A stretch of DNA of 64,000 nucleotides from the NCBI GenBank assembly GCA_963742725.1, contig CAVUMX010000001.1, positions 1,240,001-1,304,000 of the forward strand, in the 5' to 3' direction. Position numbers and translations under genes: made by a program. Shown here one piece after another: positions 8,720 to 17,915 of this stretch. Position 1 is the stretch's first letter. The number at the start of each line of letters is the position of its first letter. The stretch is from CAVVAL01 sp963742725. Its GTDB lineage: Bacteria > Actinomycetota > Actinomycetes > Mycobacteriales > Cryptosporangiaceae. The notes beneath the pieces are model-generated. The model searched no databases and was not told the origin of the DNA. It saw nothing but the letters and a program-made list of their open reading frames with translations.

Positions 8720-10666
8720 TCACCCGCCCAACGCCGCCGCTAGTTCGTCCAGGGTGGTGACCGGGCGGTCGCAGGCGAATCCGCGGCACACGTACGCCGC
8801 GGCGGCGCCGTCGACGAGCGGCCGGTCGGCGAGCAGCGGCACGCCCGGCTGGTCTGGTTCGCCGGCGACCACGACGGCTCCGGGCGAGGTCGTGGCCCAT
8901 GCCGCGCGTACGAGGTCAGGGCCCGGTCCGACGACGGCGATCTGGAGCGGTCCGGCCAGTGCCGCCTCGGCGACCGCGCACGACCAGCCGGCGAATCGGG
9001 CGTGCCGTGCGGCGATCGTCCCGACCTTCGCCAGTGCGGCGTCGGCGGCCTCGCGGTGCCGGGTCGAGCCCGTCAGGGCGGAGAACATCAACAAGGCACC
9101 AGCAGCGGACGACGATCCGGACGGCGACGCGTTGTCGGTCGGATCCTGCGGACGGCGTACCAGCTGCTCGGCGTCGTCCGCGGTGTCGTAGAGGCCGCCG
9201 TCGCCGTCACCGAACCGGTCGAGCACGACGTCGAGCAGCTCACCGGCGGCGGCCAGCCAGCGCGCGTCGCCGGTGGCCTGGTGCAGGACGCACAGCGCCT
9301 CGGCGACGCAGCCATAGTCCTCCAGCACACCGGCGTTGGCGCCGGCACGGCCGTCGCGGGACGTCCGCAGGAGCCGGCCGTCGACGACATGCAGTCGGAG
9401 CAGCAGGTCTGCGGCGGCGACAGCGGCGTCCAGGCTGGAGGGCGCGTCGCACAGCACGGCGTGCTCGGCGAGTGCCGCGATGGCCAGCCCGTTCCACGCG
9501 GCCACGACCTTGTCGTCCCGGGCCGGCTGCGGACGGGCGTTCCGCCGGGCGAGGAGTCCCGCTCTGGCGTCGGCCCAGCGCGCCGGATCGTCCGGGTCGG
9601 ATCGCAGTTGCAGCACGCTCGTCCCGTGCTCGAACGTGCCTTCCCCGGTGACGCCCAGCAGGTCGGCGAGCCAGTCGTCGCCGATCTGGTCGCGGGTCCA
9701 GACGTAGGTCAGGCCCTCCTCGCCGTCCGTGTCGGCATCGAGCGCGGACGCGAACCCGCCCTCGGCCGTGCCCAGGTCACGGATCAGGAACGCGGCCGTC
9801 TCGTCGGCGACCCGCCGGGCCAGCGCCGATCCGGTCGTCCGCCAGAGATGGGTGTAGAGCCGCAGCAGCTGGCCGTTGTCGTACAGCATCTTCTCGAAGT
9901 GCGGGACGACCCACCGCGCGTCGACGGAGTACCGGGCGAAGCCGCCGGCGAGCTGGTCGTACAGGCCGCCGCGGGCCATCGCCTCGCACGTCTGCTCGAC
10001 CATCGCCAGCGCCGACAGGTCGCCGGTGCGGGCGTGGTGGCGCAGCAGGAACTCCCCCACCATCGACGGCGGGAACTTGGGTGCGCCGCCGAACCCGCCC
10101 GCCTGCTCGTCGAAGTCCTTGCGCAGGCTGACCGCGGCGGCGTCGAGGATCGCGGCGTCCAGCGGCTTGCCGGCGGGCAGGCGCGCCTCACCGCCCAGCG
10201 CCTCGACGACGGCACGGCCCTGCTTGAGGACGTCGTCGCGCTGCTCGCGCCACGCCTGCGACACCGCCTCGACGAGACGCTGGAAATGGGGCTTCGGGAA
10301 GTACGTGCCGCAGTAGAACGGCTCGCCGTCCGGTGTGCAGAACACGGTCATCGGCCAGCCGCCCTGGCCGGTCATGGCCTGGGTCGCGGACATGTAGACG
10401 GCGTCGACGTCCGGGCGTTCCTCCCGGTCGACCTTGATCGCGACGGTGTGCTCGTTGACGATCGCGGCGGTCTCGGCGTCCTCGAACGACTCGTGGGCCA
10501 TCACGTGGCACCAGTGGCACGCCGCGTACCCGACGGACAGCAGCACCGGGACGTCCCGCCGCTTGGCCTCGGCGAACGCCTCCTGCGACCACGGCCACCA
10601 GTCGACGGGATTGTCGGCGTGCTGCAGCAGGTAGGGGGACGTCGCGTCGGCGAGGCGGTTCGACAT
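8720..10666 (-). CDS. DUF255 / YyaL-type thioredoxin-domain protein
   Basis: A 648-residue cytosolic protein of the YyaL/SPATA20 family. Residues 1 to about 165 are the DUF255 thioredoxin-like domain, with SPYLLQHADNPVDWWPW and the redox-type motif CHWCHVMAHESF (Cys 50 and 53). The remainder is an (alpha/alpha)6-barrel-like region with KFPPSMVGEFLLRHH and HFEKMLYDNGQLLRLY. Family members are annotated as putative sugar-related or redox proteins; the reaction is not established. The start ATG (10664-10666) follows GGAAGGA at 8 nt. Its neighbour downstream on the same strand is the AsnB/CofE-like fusion, and upstream lies a divergent two-component system. Confidence 0.9.
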   Translation of the reverse strand: MSNRLADATSPYLLQHADNPVDWWPWSQEAFAEAKRRDVPVLLSVGYAACHWCHVMAHESFEDAETAAIVNEHTVAIKVDREERPDVDAVYMSATQAMTGQGGWPMTVFCTPDGEPFYCGTYFPKPHFQRLVEAVSQAWREQRDDVLKQGRAVVEALGGEARLPAGKPLDAAILDAAAVSLRKDFDEQAGGFGGAPKFPPSMVGEFLLRHHARTGDLSALAMVEQTCEAMARGGLYDQLAGGFARYSVDARWVVPHFEKMLYDNGQLLRLYTHLWRTTGSALARRVADETAAFLIRDLGTAEGGFASALDADTDGEEGLTYVWTRDQIGDDWLADLLGVTGEGTFEHGTSVLQLRSDPDDPARWADARAGLLARRNARPQPARDDKVVAAWNGLAIAALAEHAVLCDAPSSLDAAVAAADLLLRLHVVDGRLLRTSRDGRAGANAGVLEDYGCVAEALCVLHQATGDARWLAAAGELLDVVLDRFGDGDGGLYDTADDAEQLVRRPQDPTDNASPSGSSSAAGALLMFSALTGSTRHREAADAALAKVGTIAARHARFAGWSCAVAEAALAGPLQIAVVGPGPDLVRAAWATTSPGAVVVAGEPDQPGVPLLADRPLVDGAAAAYVCRGFACDRPVTTLDELAAALGG

Positions 10667-10751
10667 ACCCCTGATCCTTCCACTCGCGTCCTCATCGCGT
10701 TCTTAGCCGGATGCGGTAGACAAAGCTTCTGACCTGGGAGGGCGGTAGGGC

Positions 10752-11441
10752 GTGACACTGGTTCTGGTCGTGGACGACGAGCCGGCGGTGCGGGATTCGC
10801 TCGCGCGCACGCTGCGGTTCGAGGGGTACGACGTGGTCACCGCCGACGATGGCGTGGCCGCGCTCGACGCCGTCCGGGCGAGCCGTCCTGACCTGGTGGT
10901 TCTCGACGTGATGATGCCCCGGATGGACGGCCTCGAAGCGTGCCGCCAGCTCCGCACCGACCAGCACACGCTGCCCGTCCTGATGCTCACCGCACGCGAC
11001 AGCGTCGGCGACCGGGTCGCGGGGCTCGACGCCGGCGCCGACGACTACCTCGTGAAGCCGTTCGCGTTGCAGGAACTGCTGGCGCGGGTCCGGGCGCTGC
11101 TGCGGCGTTCGCTGCTGGGGAGCGGCGGCGAGGAGTCGGGCACCCTGCGCTTCGCCGACCTGTCGCTCGACACGGCCACCCGGGAGGTGCGCCGCGGCGA
11201 CAGGGACGTGCAGCTCACCCGTACCGAATTCTCGATGTTGGAGGTCTTTCTCCAGCACCCGCGCCACGTCCTGACGCGGTCGATGCTGTTCGAGCTGGTG
11301 TGGGGGTACGACTTCGGCCCGGGCTCGAACAGCCTGGACGTCTACGTCGGATACCTGCGGCGCAAGCTGGAGACCGAGGGCGAGCCGCGGCTCATCCAGA
11401 CCGTCCGCGGCGTCGGGTACGTGCTCCGGGAAACGCCGTGA
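10752..11441 (+). CDS. OmpR-family response regulator (MprA-like)
   Basis: A 229-residue DNA-binding response regulator. The receiver domain is at residues 3-115, with acidic residues DDE, the phospho-acceptor Asp52 in VVLDVMMP, and Lys in DDYLVKPF. The winged-helix OmpR domain is at about 130-226, ending RRKLETEGEPRLIQTVRGVGYVLR. The GTG start at 10752 has GGGAGGGCGG upstream. Its stop overlaps the histidine kinase start (GTGA), so the pair is translated together. It resembles mycobacterial MprA, an envelope-stress regulator, in overall sequence; the inducing signal is unknown. Confidence 0.95.
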   Translation: MTLVLVVDDEPAVRDSLARTLRFEGYDVVTADDGVAALDAVRASRPDLVVLDVMMPRMDGLEACRQLRTDQHTLPVLMLTARDSVGDRVAGLDAGADDYLVKPFALQELLARVRALLRRSLLGSGGEESGTLRFADLSLDTATREVRRGDRDVQLTRTEFSMLEVFLQHPRHVLTRSMLFELVWGYDFGPGSNSLDVYVGYLRRKLETEGEPRLIQTVRGVGYVLRETP

Positions 11442-12853
11442 CCGATGCGGTCACGCAGGTGCGGCGGGGATGGCAGCAGATCCCGCTGCGGACGAGGCTG
11501 ACCACGATCGCGGCGGCCGCCGTCGCCGTCGCGGTGATCGCCGTGTCGGTGGCCGCGATCGTCATGATCCGCGGCCAGCTGCTCGACCAGTTCGACCGCG
11601 AACTCCGCGACCAGGCGTATGGCGCGCTGACGCAGATGGAGGAGACGCCGTCGGGCTCGTACACGCTGCCCGACGTCACCTCGCCGTGGGACAGGGAACG
11701 CGACGCACCGCTGATCCAGGTCATCAAGACCGACGGTCGCGAACTCGCGCCGCGTAAGCAGGACGCCGACCTCCCCGTGCGCCAGCACGACCTCGATGTC
11801 GTCCGGGGCGATGACAAGGTCCATTTCTCGGACGTGCGGGTGGAGCACGAGCGCTACCGGATGGTCACCGTCCACTTCCGGGAAGGCGCGCTGCAGTTCG
11901 CGCGCAAGCCCGTCGAGGTGGAGGAGACGCTCGCCAAGCTGACCCTCCTGCTGATCGTGATCGGCGCCGCCGGGATCGTCGGCGCCGCGCTGCTCGGCCG
12001 GACCGTCGCCCGCGCCGGCCTGGCACCCGTCGACCGGCTCACCGCCGCCGCCGAACACGTCGCCTCCACCCAGGACCTGCACGCCGCCATCGCCGTGACC
12101 GGCGACGACGAGGTCGCCCGGCTGGGACGGGCGTTCAACTCGATGCTCGCCGCGCTCGACACGTCCCGCGCCGACCAGCGACGGCTCGTCGAGGACGCCA
12201 GCCACGAACTGCGCACCCCCCTCACCAGCCTCCGGACGAACATCGAACTGCTCCTCCGCGCCGACGAGAGCGGCCGCTCCCTGCCGGCCGCCGACCGGGC
12301 CAGGCTGCTGCACGACCTGAACGGGCAGATGGTCGAGCTGACCCATCTGACCAGCGAACTCGTCGAGTTGGCACGCAACGACGCCAGCACCGAGCCCATC
12401 GAACCGCTCGACTTCGCCGACGTCGTGGCCGCAGCCGTCGACCGGGCGCGCGTGCGGGTGCCGAGCGTGCCGATCGAGGCCGCTCTCGCGTCGGCGCCGG
12501 TTGTCGGGCGCGCGTCGGCCCTGGAACGGGCCGTCCTGAACGTCCTCGACAACGCGGCGAAGTGGTCGCCGGCCGGTGCGCCGATATCCGTCCGGCTGAG
12601 CGCGCGCCACCACGGCGGGCGGCTCCACGCGGAACTCCAGGTCGAGGACCGCGGGCCGGGTATCGCGGACGAGGACATCCCCCGCGTCTTCGAGCGCTTC
12701 TACCGGTCGACGGCCGCGCGATCGATGCCCGGCTCAGGACTGGGACTGGCGATCGTCCACCAGGCGGTGACCGCGCACGGCGGGACCGTCACCGTGGGGC
12801 GGGGCAAGGGCGGAGGCGCCTTGATCCGGATCCTGCTCCCGATCGCCCACTAG
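11438..12853 (+). CDS. Sensor histidine kinase, partner of the upstream regulator
   Basis: A 471-residue membrane kinase. The first transmembrane helix (about 19-45) follows a basic start; an extracytoplasmic sensor domain of about 120 residues follows; a second helix (LLLIVIGAAGIVGAALLG) leads into HAMP. The H-box is DASHELRTPLTS, the N-box VLNVLDNAAKWSP, the G-boxes EDRGPGIAD and GSGLGLAIV. The start GTG (11438) overlaps the regulator stop. The arrangement matches MprB-like kinases that phosphorylate the partner Asp. Downstream is a C-rich stretch and element A copy 2, then a convergent GGDEF-EAL gene. Confidence 0.95.
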   Translation: MTDAVTQVRRGWQQIPLRTRLTTIAAAAVAVAVIAVSVAAIVMIRGQLLDQFDRELRDQAYGALTQMEETPSGSYTLPDVTSPWDRERDAPLIQVIKTDGRELAPRKQDADLPVRQHDLDVVRGDDKVHFSDVRVEHERYRMVTVHFREGALQFARKPVEVEETLAKLTLLLIVIGAAGIVGAALLGRTVARAGLAPVDRLTAAAEHVASTQDLHAAIAVTGDDEVARLGRAFNSMLAALDTSRADQRRLVEDASHELRTPLTSLRTNIELLLRADESGRSLPAADRARLLHDLNGQMVELTHLTSELVELARNDASTEPIEPLDFADVVAAAVDRARVRVPSVPIEAALASAPVVGRASALERAVLNVLDNAAKWSPAGAPISVRLSARHHGGRLHAELQVEDRGPGIADEDIPRVFERFYRSTAARSMPGSGLGLAIVHQAVTAHGGTVTVGRGKGGGALIRILLPIAH

Positions 12854-12936
12854 CCCCGCCGCCCCCGCCCGCGCCCTGCCGCACCCGCCCGCCGTGCCCG
12901 CCGCCCCCGTCCGCCGCCCCGCCGCCCGGCGCCGCC

Positions 12937-13010
12937 CGGACAAACCGGACTGTTCGGGATGGCGTGCTGTAACCGGGCGCGGAATACCCCGATATCCCCG
13001 ACAGTTGGGG
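12937..13010 (+). repeat. Dispersed intergenic element A, copy 2
   Basis: 95% identical to the 74-bp copy at 5049-5122, same orientation, again between convergent genes (histidine kinase and GGDEF-EAL protein). The core CGTGCTGTAACCGGGCGC is unchanged, and the four differences lie between core and right arm. Confidence 0.75.
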
Positions 13011-13046
13011 CCGCGGCGACGCGGCGCCAGCCCGCTCGACCCCCGC

Positions 13047-15623
13047 CTAGTCGCGTTCGGAGACACTCTCTTCGGGGTCGTCGAAGTCGACGAACTGGTC
13101 GTCGATGTCGACATCGGGCTTGCGGCGACCGAGCCACGGTGCGCGCTTCGGCCCGAGCGGGATGACCGTGGCGGTCTTCTTCGCGGCGGACTGGGCGGCG
13201 ACCCGCATGGCGTCCCGGGCCTTGTCCAGCGACATCGGCGGGTAGAGGTGGTAGCCCTGGGCACCGGTGCAGCCGAGCTGGACGAGCGTCGCGCGCTGCT
13301 CGGCGTTCTCGACGCCTTCGGCGATGACGCGGAGTCCGAGGCTGCGCGCCAGCTCGACGGTCGTGCGGACGATCGCGGCGGCTTCCGGCGACTCGTGCAT
13401 CCGGGCGACGAAGCCCTTGTCGATCTTGACTTCCTCGACCTTCACCCGGGCGAGGAACGACAGCGACGAGTGGCCGGTGCCGAAATCGTCGAGCGAGAGC
13501 TGTACGCCGAGCGCGCGCAGTTCGTCGACGATCTCTTCGACGACCTCCAGCTCGCTCATCATCGCCGTCTCGGTGATCTCCAGGACGAGACGGTCCGGGG
13601 CGATCTTGTGCTTGGCGATCATCGCGGCGACCCGGCCGGGCAGTTCGCGGTCGAGAAGGCTCCGCGCGGACAGGTTGACCGCGACGGGGAGCGTGACCCC
13701 GACGGACTCCCACGAGACGCACGCCGCCAGGGCGAGGTCCAGGATTTCGCTGGTCAGCGGGCCGATCAGGTCGGTGTGCTCGATCTGGGTGATGAACTCG
13801 TTCGGCGTCAGCAGGCCGCGACGCGGATGCTGCCACCGGACCAGCGCCTCGGCGCCGAGCGGGGCGCCGGTCGCCAGGTCGATGCTCGGCTGCAGGTTCA
13901 GTACGAGCTGGCCGCCCTCGTCGATCGCGGCCTGCATCTCCGCGACGAGCGCCAGCCGGTCGATGCTGTTCGGGTCCTTCGCCGGGTCGTAGCTGGCGAC
14001 GGCCTGCGGGGACCGCTTCGCCTGGTACATCGCGACCTCGGCGCGGCGCAGCAGCTCGGCGACGTTGCAGCCGGCGACGCGGGTCACGGCCACGCCGATG
14101 CTCGCCTCGACCGGCAGCCACATCTGCCCGAGATGGATGGGCTCGCCGACGGCGGCCAGCATGGCCGCGGCGCGCTTCTCGGCGAAGTCCAGCGCGCGGC
14201 GCTCGTCGACGCCGGACGGGGCAGGGACGAACAGCGCGAACTCGTCGCCGCCGAGCCGGGCCAGGATCTCGCCTTTCCGGGTGATCGCGGCGAGGCGCTC
14301 GGCGGCCTGGCGCAGCAGCTCGTCGCCGGCGTCGTGGCCGAGCGTGTCGTTGACCTCGCGGAAGTGGTCGAGGTCCAGCAGCAGCAGCGCGTGGAACTTC
14401 GTGGTGCCTGCCGGCTCGGCGGACAGCGCGCGCCCCCCGACCTCCAGCATGTGGGAGCGGCTGGCAAGGCCGGTCAGCTCGTCGTGCTCGGCCTCGTACG
14501 CCTTGCGCTCGGCGAGGGCCTGCAGCTCCTCATGGACTTCGGCGTTCCGGAGCGCGGCGCCGAGCGACTCGGCGAACGTCGACAGCGCGAGCTTCTCGCG
14601 CTCACCCAGCCGGACCTCGCTGCGGAAGCACAACTTGATCGCGCCGCGGCTGGACTCGATGCCGTTGGGCAGCGGCGCCTCGACGACCGTCGGCTCAGCA
14701 CGTGCGACCACCGGGACGCCGCGGGTGATGTCACCCGCCGCGTTGCCGCGGACCACCGTGGTCGACCCGTCAGCCTCGGACAGCTCGATCTCGACGACGT
14801 CGGCGGAGAACAACCTGGCCGCGCCGAGCACCGCGGCGTCGACTACCTGGCGCGGGTTCAGCGTGTTGAGCGCGTGGGTCGCGGCGGCGAGTTCCTGCCA
14901 GGCACGGCGCTCGGTCCTGGCGCGGACCCGGCCGGCGTAGCCCTGGTGCAGCAGCCAGACCACCGGCGGCAGAACAGCGATCAGGTATGGACTGACCTCG
15001 GCGATCCCGAATAGGCCGAACGCCACGAGGACGTTGCCCGCGTACGAGATGGCCTTCATTCCGATCCCGTCGGCCCAGACCTCCACGACGGAGACCGACC
15101 GCGAGAACCCAACCGCGAGACCTACAGCCAGGTCGATGACCACGGTGTAAACCGCAGCACCGACAACTAGGGCTGCGGCGCCAACCACCGTTAACGGGTT
15201 CGGCTGCTGACCACCGATCAGTACTGCAGAGAAGGCCGCAGCAGTGGCAGCGACGACAGTGGACGCTACGTTGAAAACTCCTTTGAGTACGTCATGACGC
15301 GCACCAAAGGCAATGACGGCACCAATCGTCGTCACGATGATGACCCATGGTAAGTCCAGCTCGACAAGCGCGAAGACCAACGCAGCTTCGCCCCAGTCGA
15401 TGGAGACTGTGCTACTACCAAAGCGGAGACGAAGTTTCATGGTGCGACTGAGTGCGACGAAACCGGCCGCCACGACGACCAGCCACCAGATCGGCGCTGA
15501 GCCAGCAAGAGCTGCAACGGTCGCACCGAGCATGCTGATCCCGCCTGCGACGCCGAGGACCACCACGAGGAGCCGGAGGTTACGCGGCAACGAGAGGGCG
15601 GCAACCCGGTGTGCAGCCTGCAT
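13047..15623 (-). CDS. Membrane-bound GGDEF-EAL protein with GAF-like sensor
   Basis: An 858-residue cyclic-di-GMP enzyme. Residues 15 to about 230 hold seven or eight hydrophobic segments (a MASE-like sensor). A GAF-like domain (about 250-385) follows. The GGDEF domain has LLLDLDHFREVNDTLGHDAGD and an intact signature (ARLGGDEFALF). The EAL domain keeps AEALVRW, NLSARSL, LEITETA, SLDDFGTG, VKIDKGF, IAEGVEN and AQGYH, so both diguanylate cyclase and phosphodiesterase activities could be functional. The C-terminal 50 residues are charged and probably disordered. The ATG (15621-15623) has GAGGAGG 5 nt upstream. Upstream lies the 1.9-kb gap with the 71-bp array. Confidence 0.95.
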   Translation of the reverse strand: MQAAHRVAALSLPRNLRLLVVVLGVAGGISMLGATVAALAGSAPIWWLVVVAAGFVALSRTMKLRLRFGSSTVSIDWGEAALVFALVELDLPWVIIVTTIGAVIAFGARHDVLKGVFNVASTVVAATAAAFSAVLIGGQQPNPLTVVGAAALVVGAAVYTVVIDLAVGLAVGFSRSVSVVEVWADGIGMKAISYAGNVLVAFGLFGIAEVSPYLIAVLPPVVWLLHQGYAGRVRARTERRAWQELAAATHALNTLNPRQVVDAAVLGAARLFSADVVEIELSEADGSTTVVRGNAAGDITRGVPVVARAEPTVVEAPLPNGIESSRGAIKLCFRSEVRLGEREKLALSTFAESLGAALRNAEVHEELQALAERKAYEAEHDELTGLASRSHMLEVGGRALSAEPAGTTKFHALLLLDLDHFREVNDTLGHDAGDELLRQAAERLAAITRKGEILARLGGDEFALFVPAPSGVDERRALDFAEKRAAAMLAAVGEPIHLGQMWLPVEASIGVAVTRVAGCNVAELLRRAEVAMYQAKRSPQAVASYDPAKDPNSIDRLALVAEMQAAIDEGGQLVLNLQPSIDLATGAPLGAEALVRWQHPRRGLLTPNEFITQIEHTDLIGPLTSEILDLALAACVSWESVGVTLPVAVNLSARSLLDRELPGRVAAMIAKHKIAPDRLVLEITETAMMSELEVVEEIVDELRALGVQLSLDDFGTGHSSLSFLARVKVEEVKIDKGFVARMHESPEAAAIVRTTVELARSLGLRVIAEGVENAEQRATLVQLGCTGAQGYHLYPPMSLDKARDAMRVAAQSAAKKTATVIPLGPKRAPWLGRRKPDVDIDDQFVDFDDPEESVSERD

Positions 15624-17442
15624 CCCGGCCTCCTCTTCAACCCTCCGGCCCGACCGAGGTCAGGCAGCAACGCACTCCAGGTGGAGATCTTCCCTGATAG
15701 AGGGGGTGTTCGTCACCTGTCGAAGGATGTAATCGGGCGAACACGCGCTGTGGTTGCACCCGCGAGGAGTTAGCAGAGCTATCGCTCTCACGTTGGATCT
15801 AGCGGCATCAAGCCCGCCATAAGCGGGCAAAAGTGCAAGTTGGAGAGCCGCCAGCAGGACTCATCACCTAACCCGTGCATGTGCGCTCGCCGACTGAAAT
15901 CTGGTCCAGGTGTGACCGAGGCAATCAGGTCCACTGCGTTCCGCGCATCGCCCACACCTCCCTCTCGTGTCGTCATCCGTCAGATCCGGCCCAGCTCAGG
16001 TCCACTGCGTTCCGCGCATCGCCCACACCTCCCTCTCGTGTCGTCATCCGTCAGATCCGGCCCAGCTCAGGTCCACTGCGTTCCGCGCATCGCCCACACC
16101 TCCCTCTCGTGTCGTCATCCGTCAGATCCGGCCCAGCTCAGGTCCACTGCGTTCCGCGCATCGCCCACACCTCCCTCTCGTGTCGTCATCCGTCAGATCC
16201 GGCCCAGCTCAGGTCCACTGCGTTCCGCGCATCGCCCACACCTCCCTCTCGTGTCGTCATCCGTCAGATCCGGCCCAGCTCAGGTCCACTGCGTTCCGCG
16301 CATCGCCCACACCTCCCTCTCGTGTCGTCATCCGTCAGATCCGGCCCAGCTCAGGTCCACTGCGTTCCGCGCATCGCCCACACCTCCCCTCTCTCGTAGA
16401 GATCCGACCTTGCGCTTGCTCGGTCCGCGCGCCACACGCACGGGTATATGCGTTGAGTAACTTGACGGCGGCGCTGCGTTATTTGCGCACGCCACAGGCA
16501 TAGGAATGCGGTGGGAAGGCTCGCCTAAGAACGCACTCCACGGGGCCCCACGAAGGTCCTGGCATCGACGAGATCGCCATGCATCACCCCGCTCCGGTAT
16601 TTCGCGCATGCGAATACAGGCCCGGCCCATCGAGGGTAGAACTCCAGGCCAGGCGCCGTAACCACCAGATGGGCAATTGCACCGGTTCAGGGGACAGCGC
16701 CGGGCTCGCGCACCCCGGTTCGGCGGCGCAGGGCAAAGAGGATCTAAGCGGCGAGAAAGGCCGAATGCCATACATCCGGCACGTAAACGGGGCTCACTCG
16801 GAGCCGCACCGTCGGCCGGATCATCCGCGGCAACGTTTTCCATTCGGCGAAATTCGAAGCCAAGATGTTCACGCGGAGTAGCACCAGAATTGCTACTTGT
16901 AATTGGTGGATGCGTACTACTTCCGGGGAGCGGTCTATTGCACAGCCGCCCGATCATCCGGCGAGGCGGCAGTCCGCGCCTGCCGCGACCTCGCCGCGAA
17001 CTGTCCACAGTGCCCCACGGACACACACGTCAGCACCGAATGTCCGGGCAGCCATCGATCCAGGGTCCCAGAATGACCGGCAGCAGGCATCTGTACGCGG
17101 AAAGCCATCATGGCTACTGCCAGCTTTCACTCGGTAACGTAACGCATTGTAATTGATCCCGGGCAGGATCCGGGCCGGCCAAATCGCCGGACCGCGACTG
17201 GCCACTCGCGCACCCGTCATGCGGAGCCTCTCGATACCGCTGCTGCACCAGCGAAAACGTCGACAGTCTTGGTTCATGGCACAGAGTACGGTGCCGTACG
17301 TGACAGGGTTTCATCTCCTCCCACCCCTACCGCAAGTATTACTTTGCGTGAGCATCGGCCTACGGCCGTCGGGATGGCTCGCTGGACACGCGGACACGCG
17401 GATCGACTGTCCACAAGGGCATGAATGTCCAGCGCGGAAATG
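15624..17442. other. 1.8-kb intergenic region with tandem array and no recognisable gene
   Basis: The segment upstream of the GGDEF-EAL gene has lower and more variable G+C than its surroundings. It contains the 71-bp array (15927-16397) and about 1 kb (16398-17442) in which I find no domain-bearing frame. Open frames exist on both strands but their translations look random (Arg/Pro/Ser-rich, no hydrophobic core). It could be a decayed island, a site of past insertion, or hold RNAs I cannot recognise. A GTACGG-TG-CCGTAC dyad lies near 17286-17299. Confidence 0.6.
15927..16397 (-). repeat. 71-bp tandem array, 6.6 copies
   Basis: Copies start at 15927, 15998, 16069, 16140, 16211, 16282 and a partial one at 16353. 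The full copies look identical by eye. The last copy degenerates after the CACACCTCC segment. There are no unique spacers, so it is not a CRISPR. On the minus strand each unit contains GGGAGG followed 9 nt later by ATG (short frame MRGTQWT then stop). A second ATG at 16331, 16260, 16189, 16118, 16047 and 15976 opens a frame that ends in the next unit as an ATGA overlap. Whether either is translated is unknown. Confidence 0.95.
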
Positions 17443-17482
17443 ACCGAACGGCGCAGAGCTCGAAAGCCCTGCGCCGTTCGGT
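17443..17482 (-). terminator. 14-bp terminator hairpin
   Basis: ACCGAACGGCGCAG and CTGCGCCGTTCGGT pair perfectly around a 12-nt loop, 14 nt downstream of the stop at 17496. Confidence 0.85.
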
Positions 17483-17495
17483 GAACTACTGGTGA

Positions 17496-17756
17496 CTAAT
17501 CGTTGTCGCTATCTTCGGCCTTAGCGTCTTTTCCCTGCTCATCGGCCTTGTGGTCGGACTGCGCGGGGAACGACGACGGCAGCCGGCGGAGCCTCTTGTT
17601 CATGTTCCGGATGAGCAGAACCGTCGCGATCGACAGCACGATGATGACGAAAAGCCCCATCGGACCGGCCACCGCACCGCCCCTGGTATCGCCGAAGTTG
17701 TTGACGTCCTCGACGGCGCCAGCCAGCACCGAACCGGCCGCGAGTGTTGCGAGCAT
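17496..17756 (-). CDS. Small membrane protein next to mca
   Basis: An 86-residue protein: a short hydrophobic N-terminus (LATLAAGSVLAGA), a Gly-rich linker, one clear transmembrane helix (GLFVIIVLSIATVLLI), a basic stop-transfer sequence (RNMNKRLRRL) and a charged, acidic tail. GGGAGG lies 6 nt before the ATG at 17756, which is a better start than the GTG three bases earlier. Small membrane proteins of this type are commonly found beside mca in actinobacteria (from memory); the function is unknown. It is downstream of mca on the same strand, about 160 bp away. Confidence 0.8.
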   Translation of the reverse strand: MLATLAAGSVLAGAVEDVNNFGDTRGGAVAGPMGLFVIIVLSIATVLLIRNMNKRLRRLPSSFPAQSDHKADEQGKDAKAEDSDND

Positions 17757-17915
17757 CACAGACCTCCCTGCCGCCGCCGGCCGATGAGCCGGCCACGCCG
17801 AGGCGGCGTTCGCCTCACCGTACGCCGCTCCCGATCAGCCCCGCGCACCCAGGTTCCGAGCATGTGCGGACAGGGCGGTGGCCGGCTGCGTCGGCGCCGC
17901 CTCGCTTGGCCGTCC

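Noticed and set aside
15927..16397. CRISPR array
   Set aside because: The whole 71-bp unit repeats with no unique spacers, and no cas genes are present in the window.
16328..17026. 232-codon minus-strand frame leading into the 71-bp array
   Set aside because: Translation is Arg/Pro/Ser-rich with no fold-like pattern or homologous motif; kept only as context for the array.
17114..17314. 66-codon minus-strand frame with GGGAGGAG before ATG
   Set aside because: The purine run is only 0-2 nt from the ATG, too close for a ribosome-binding site, and the translation shows no protein-like pattern.
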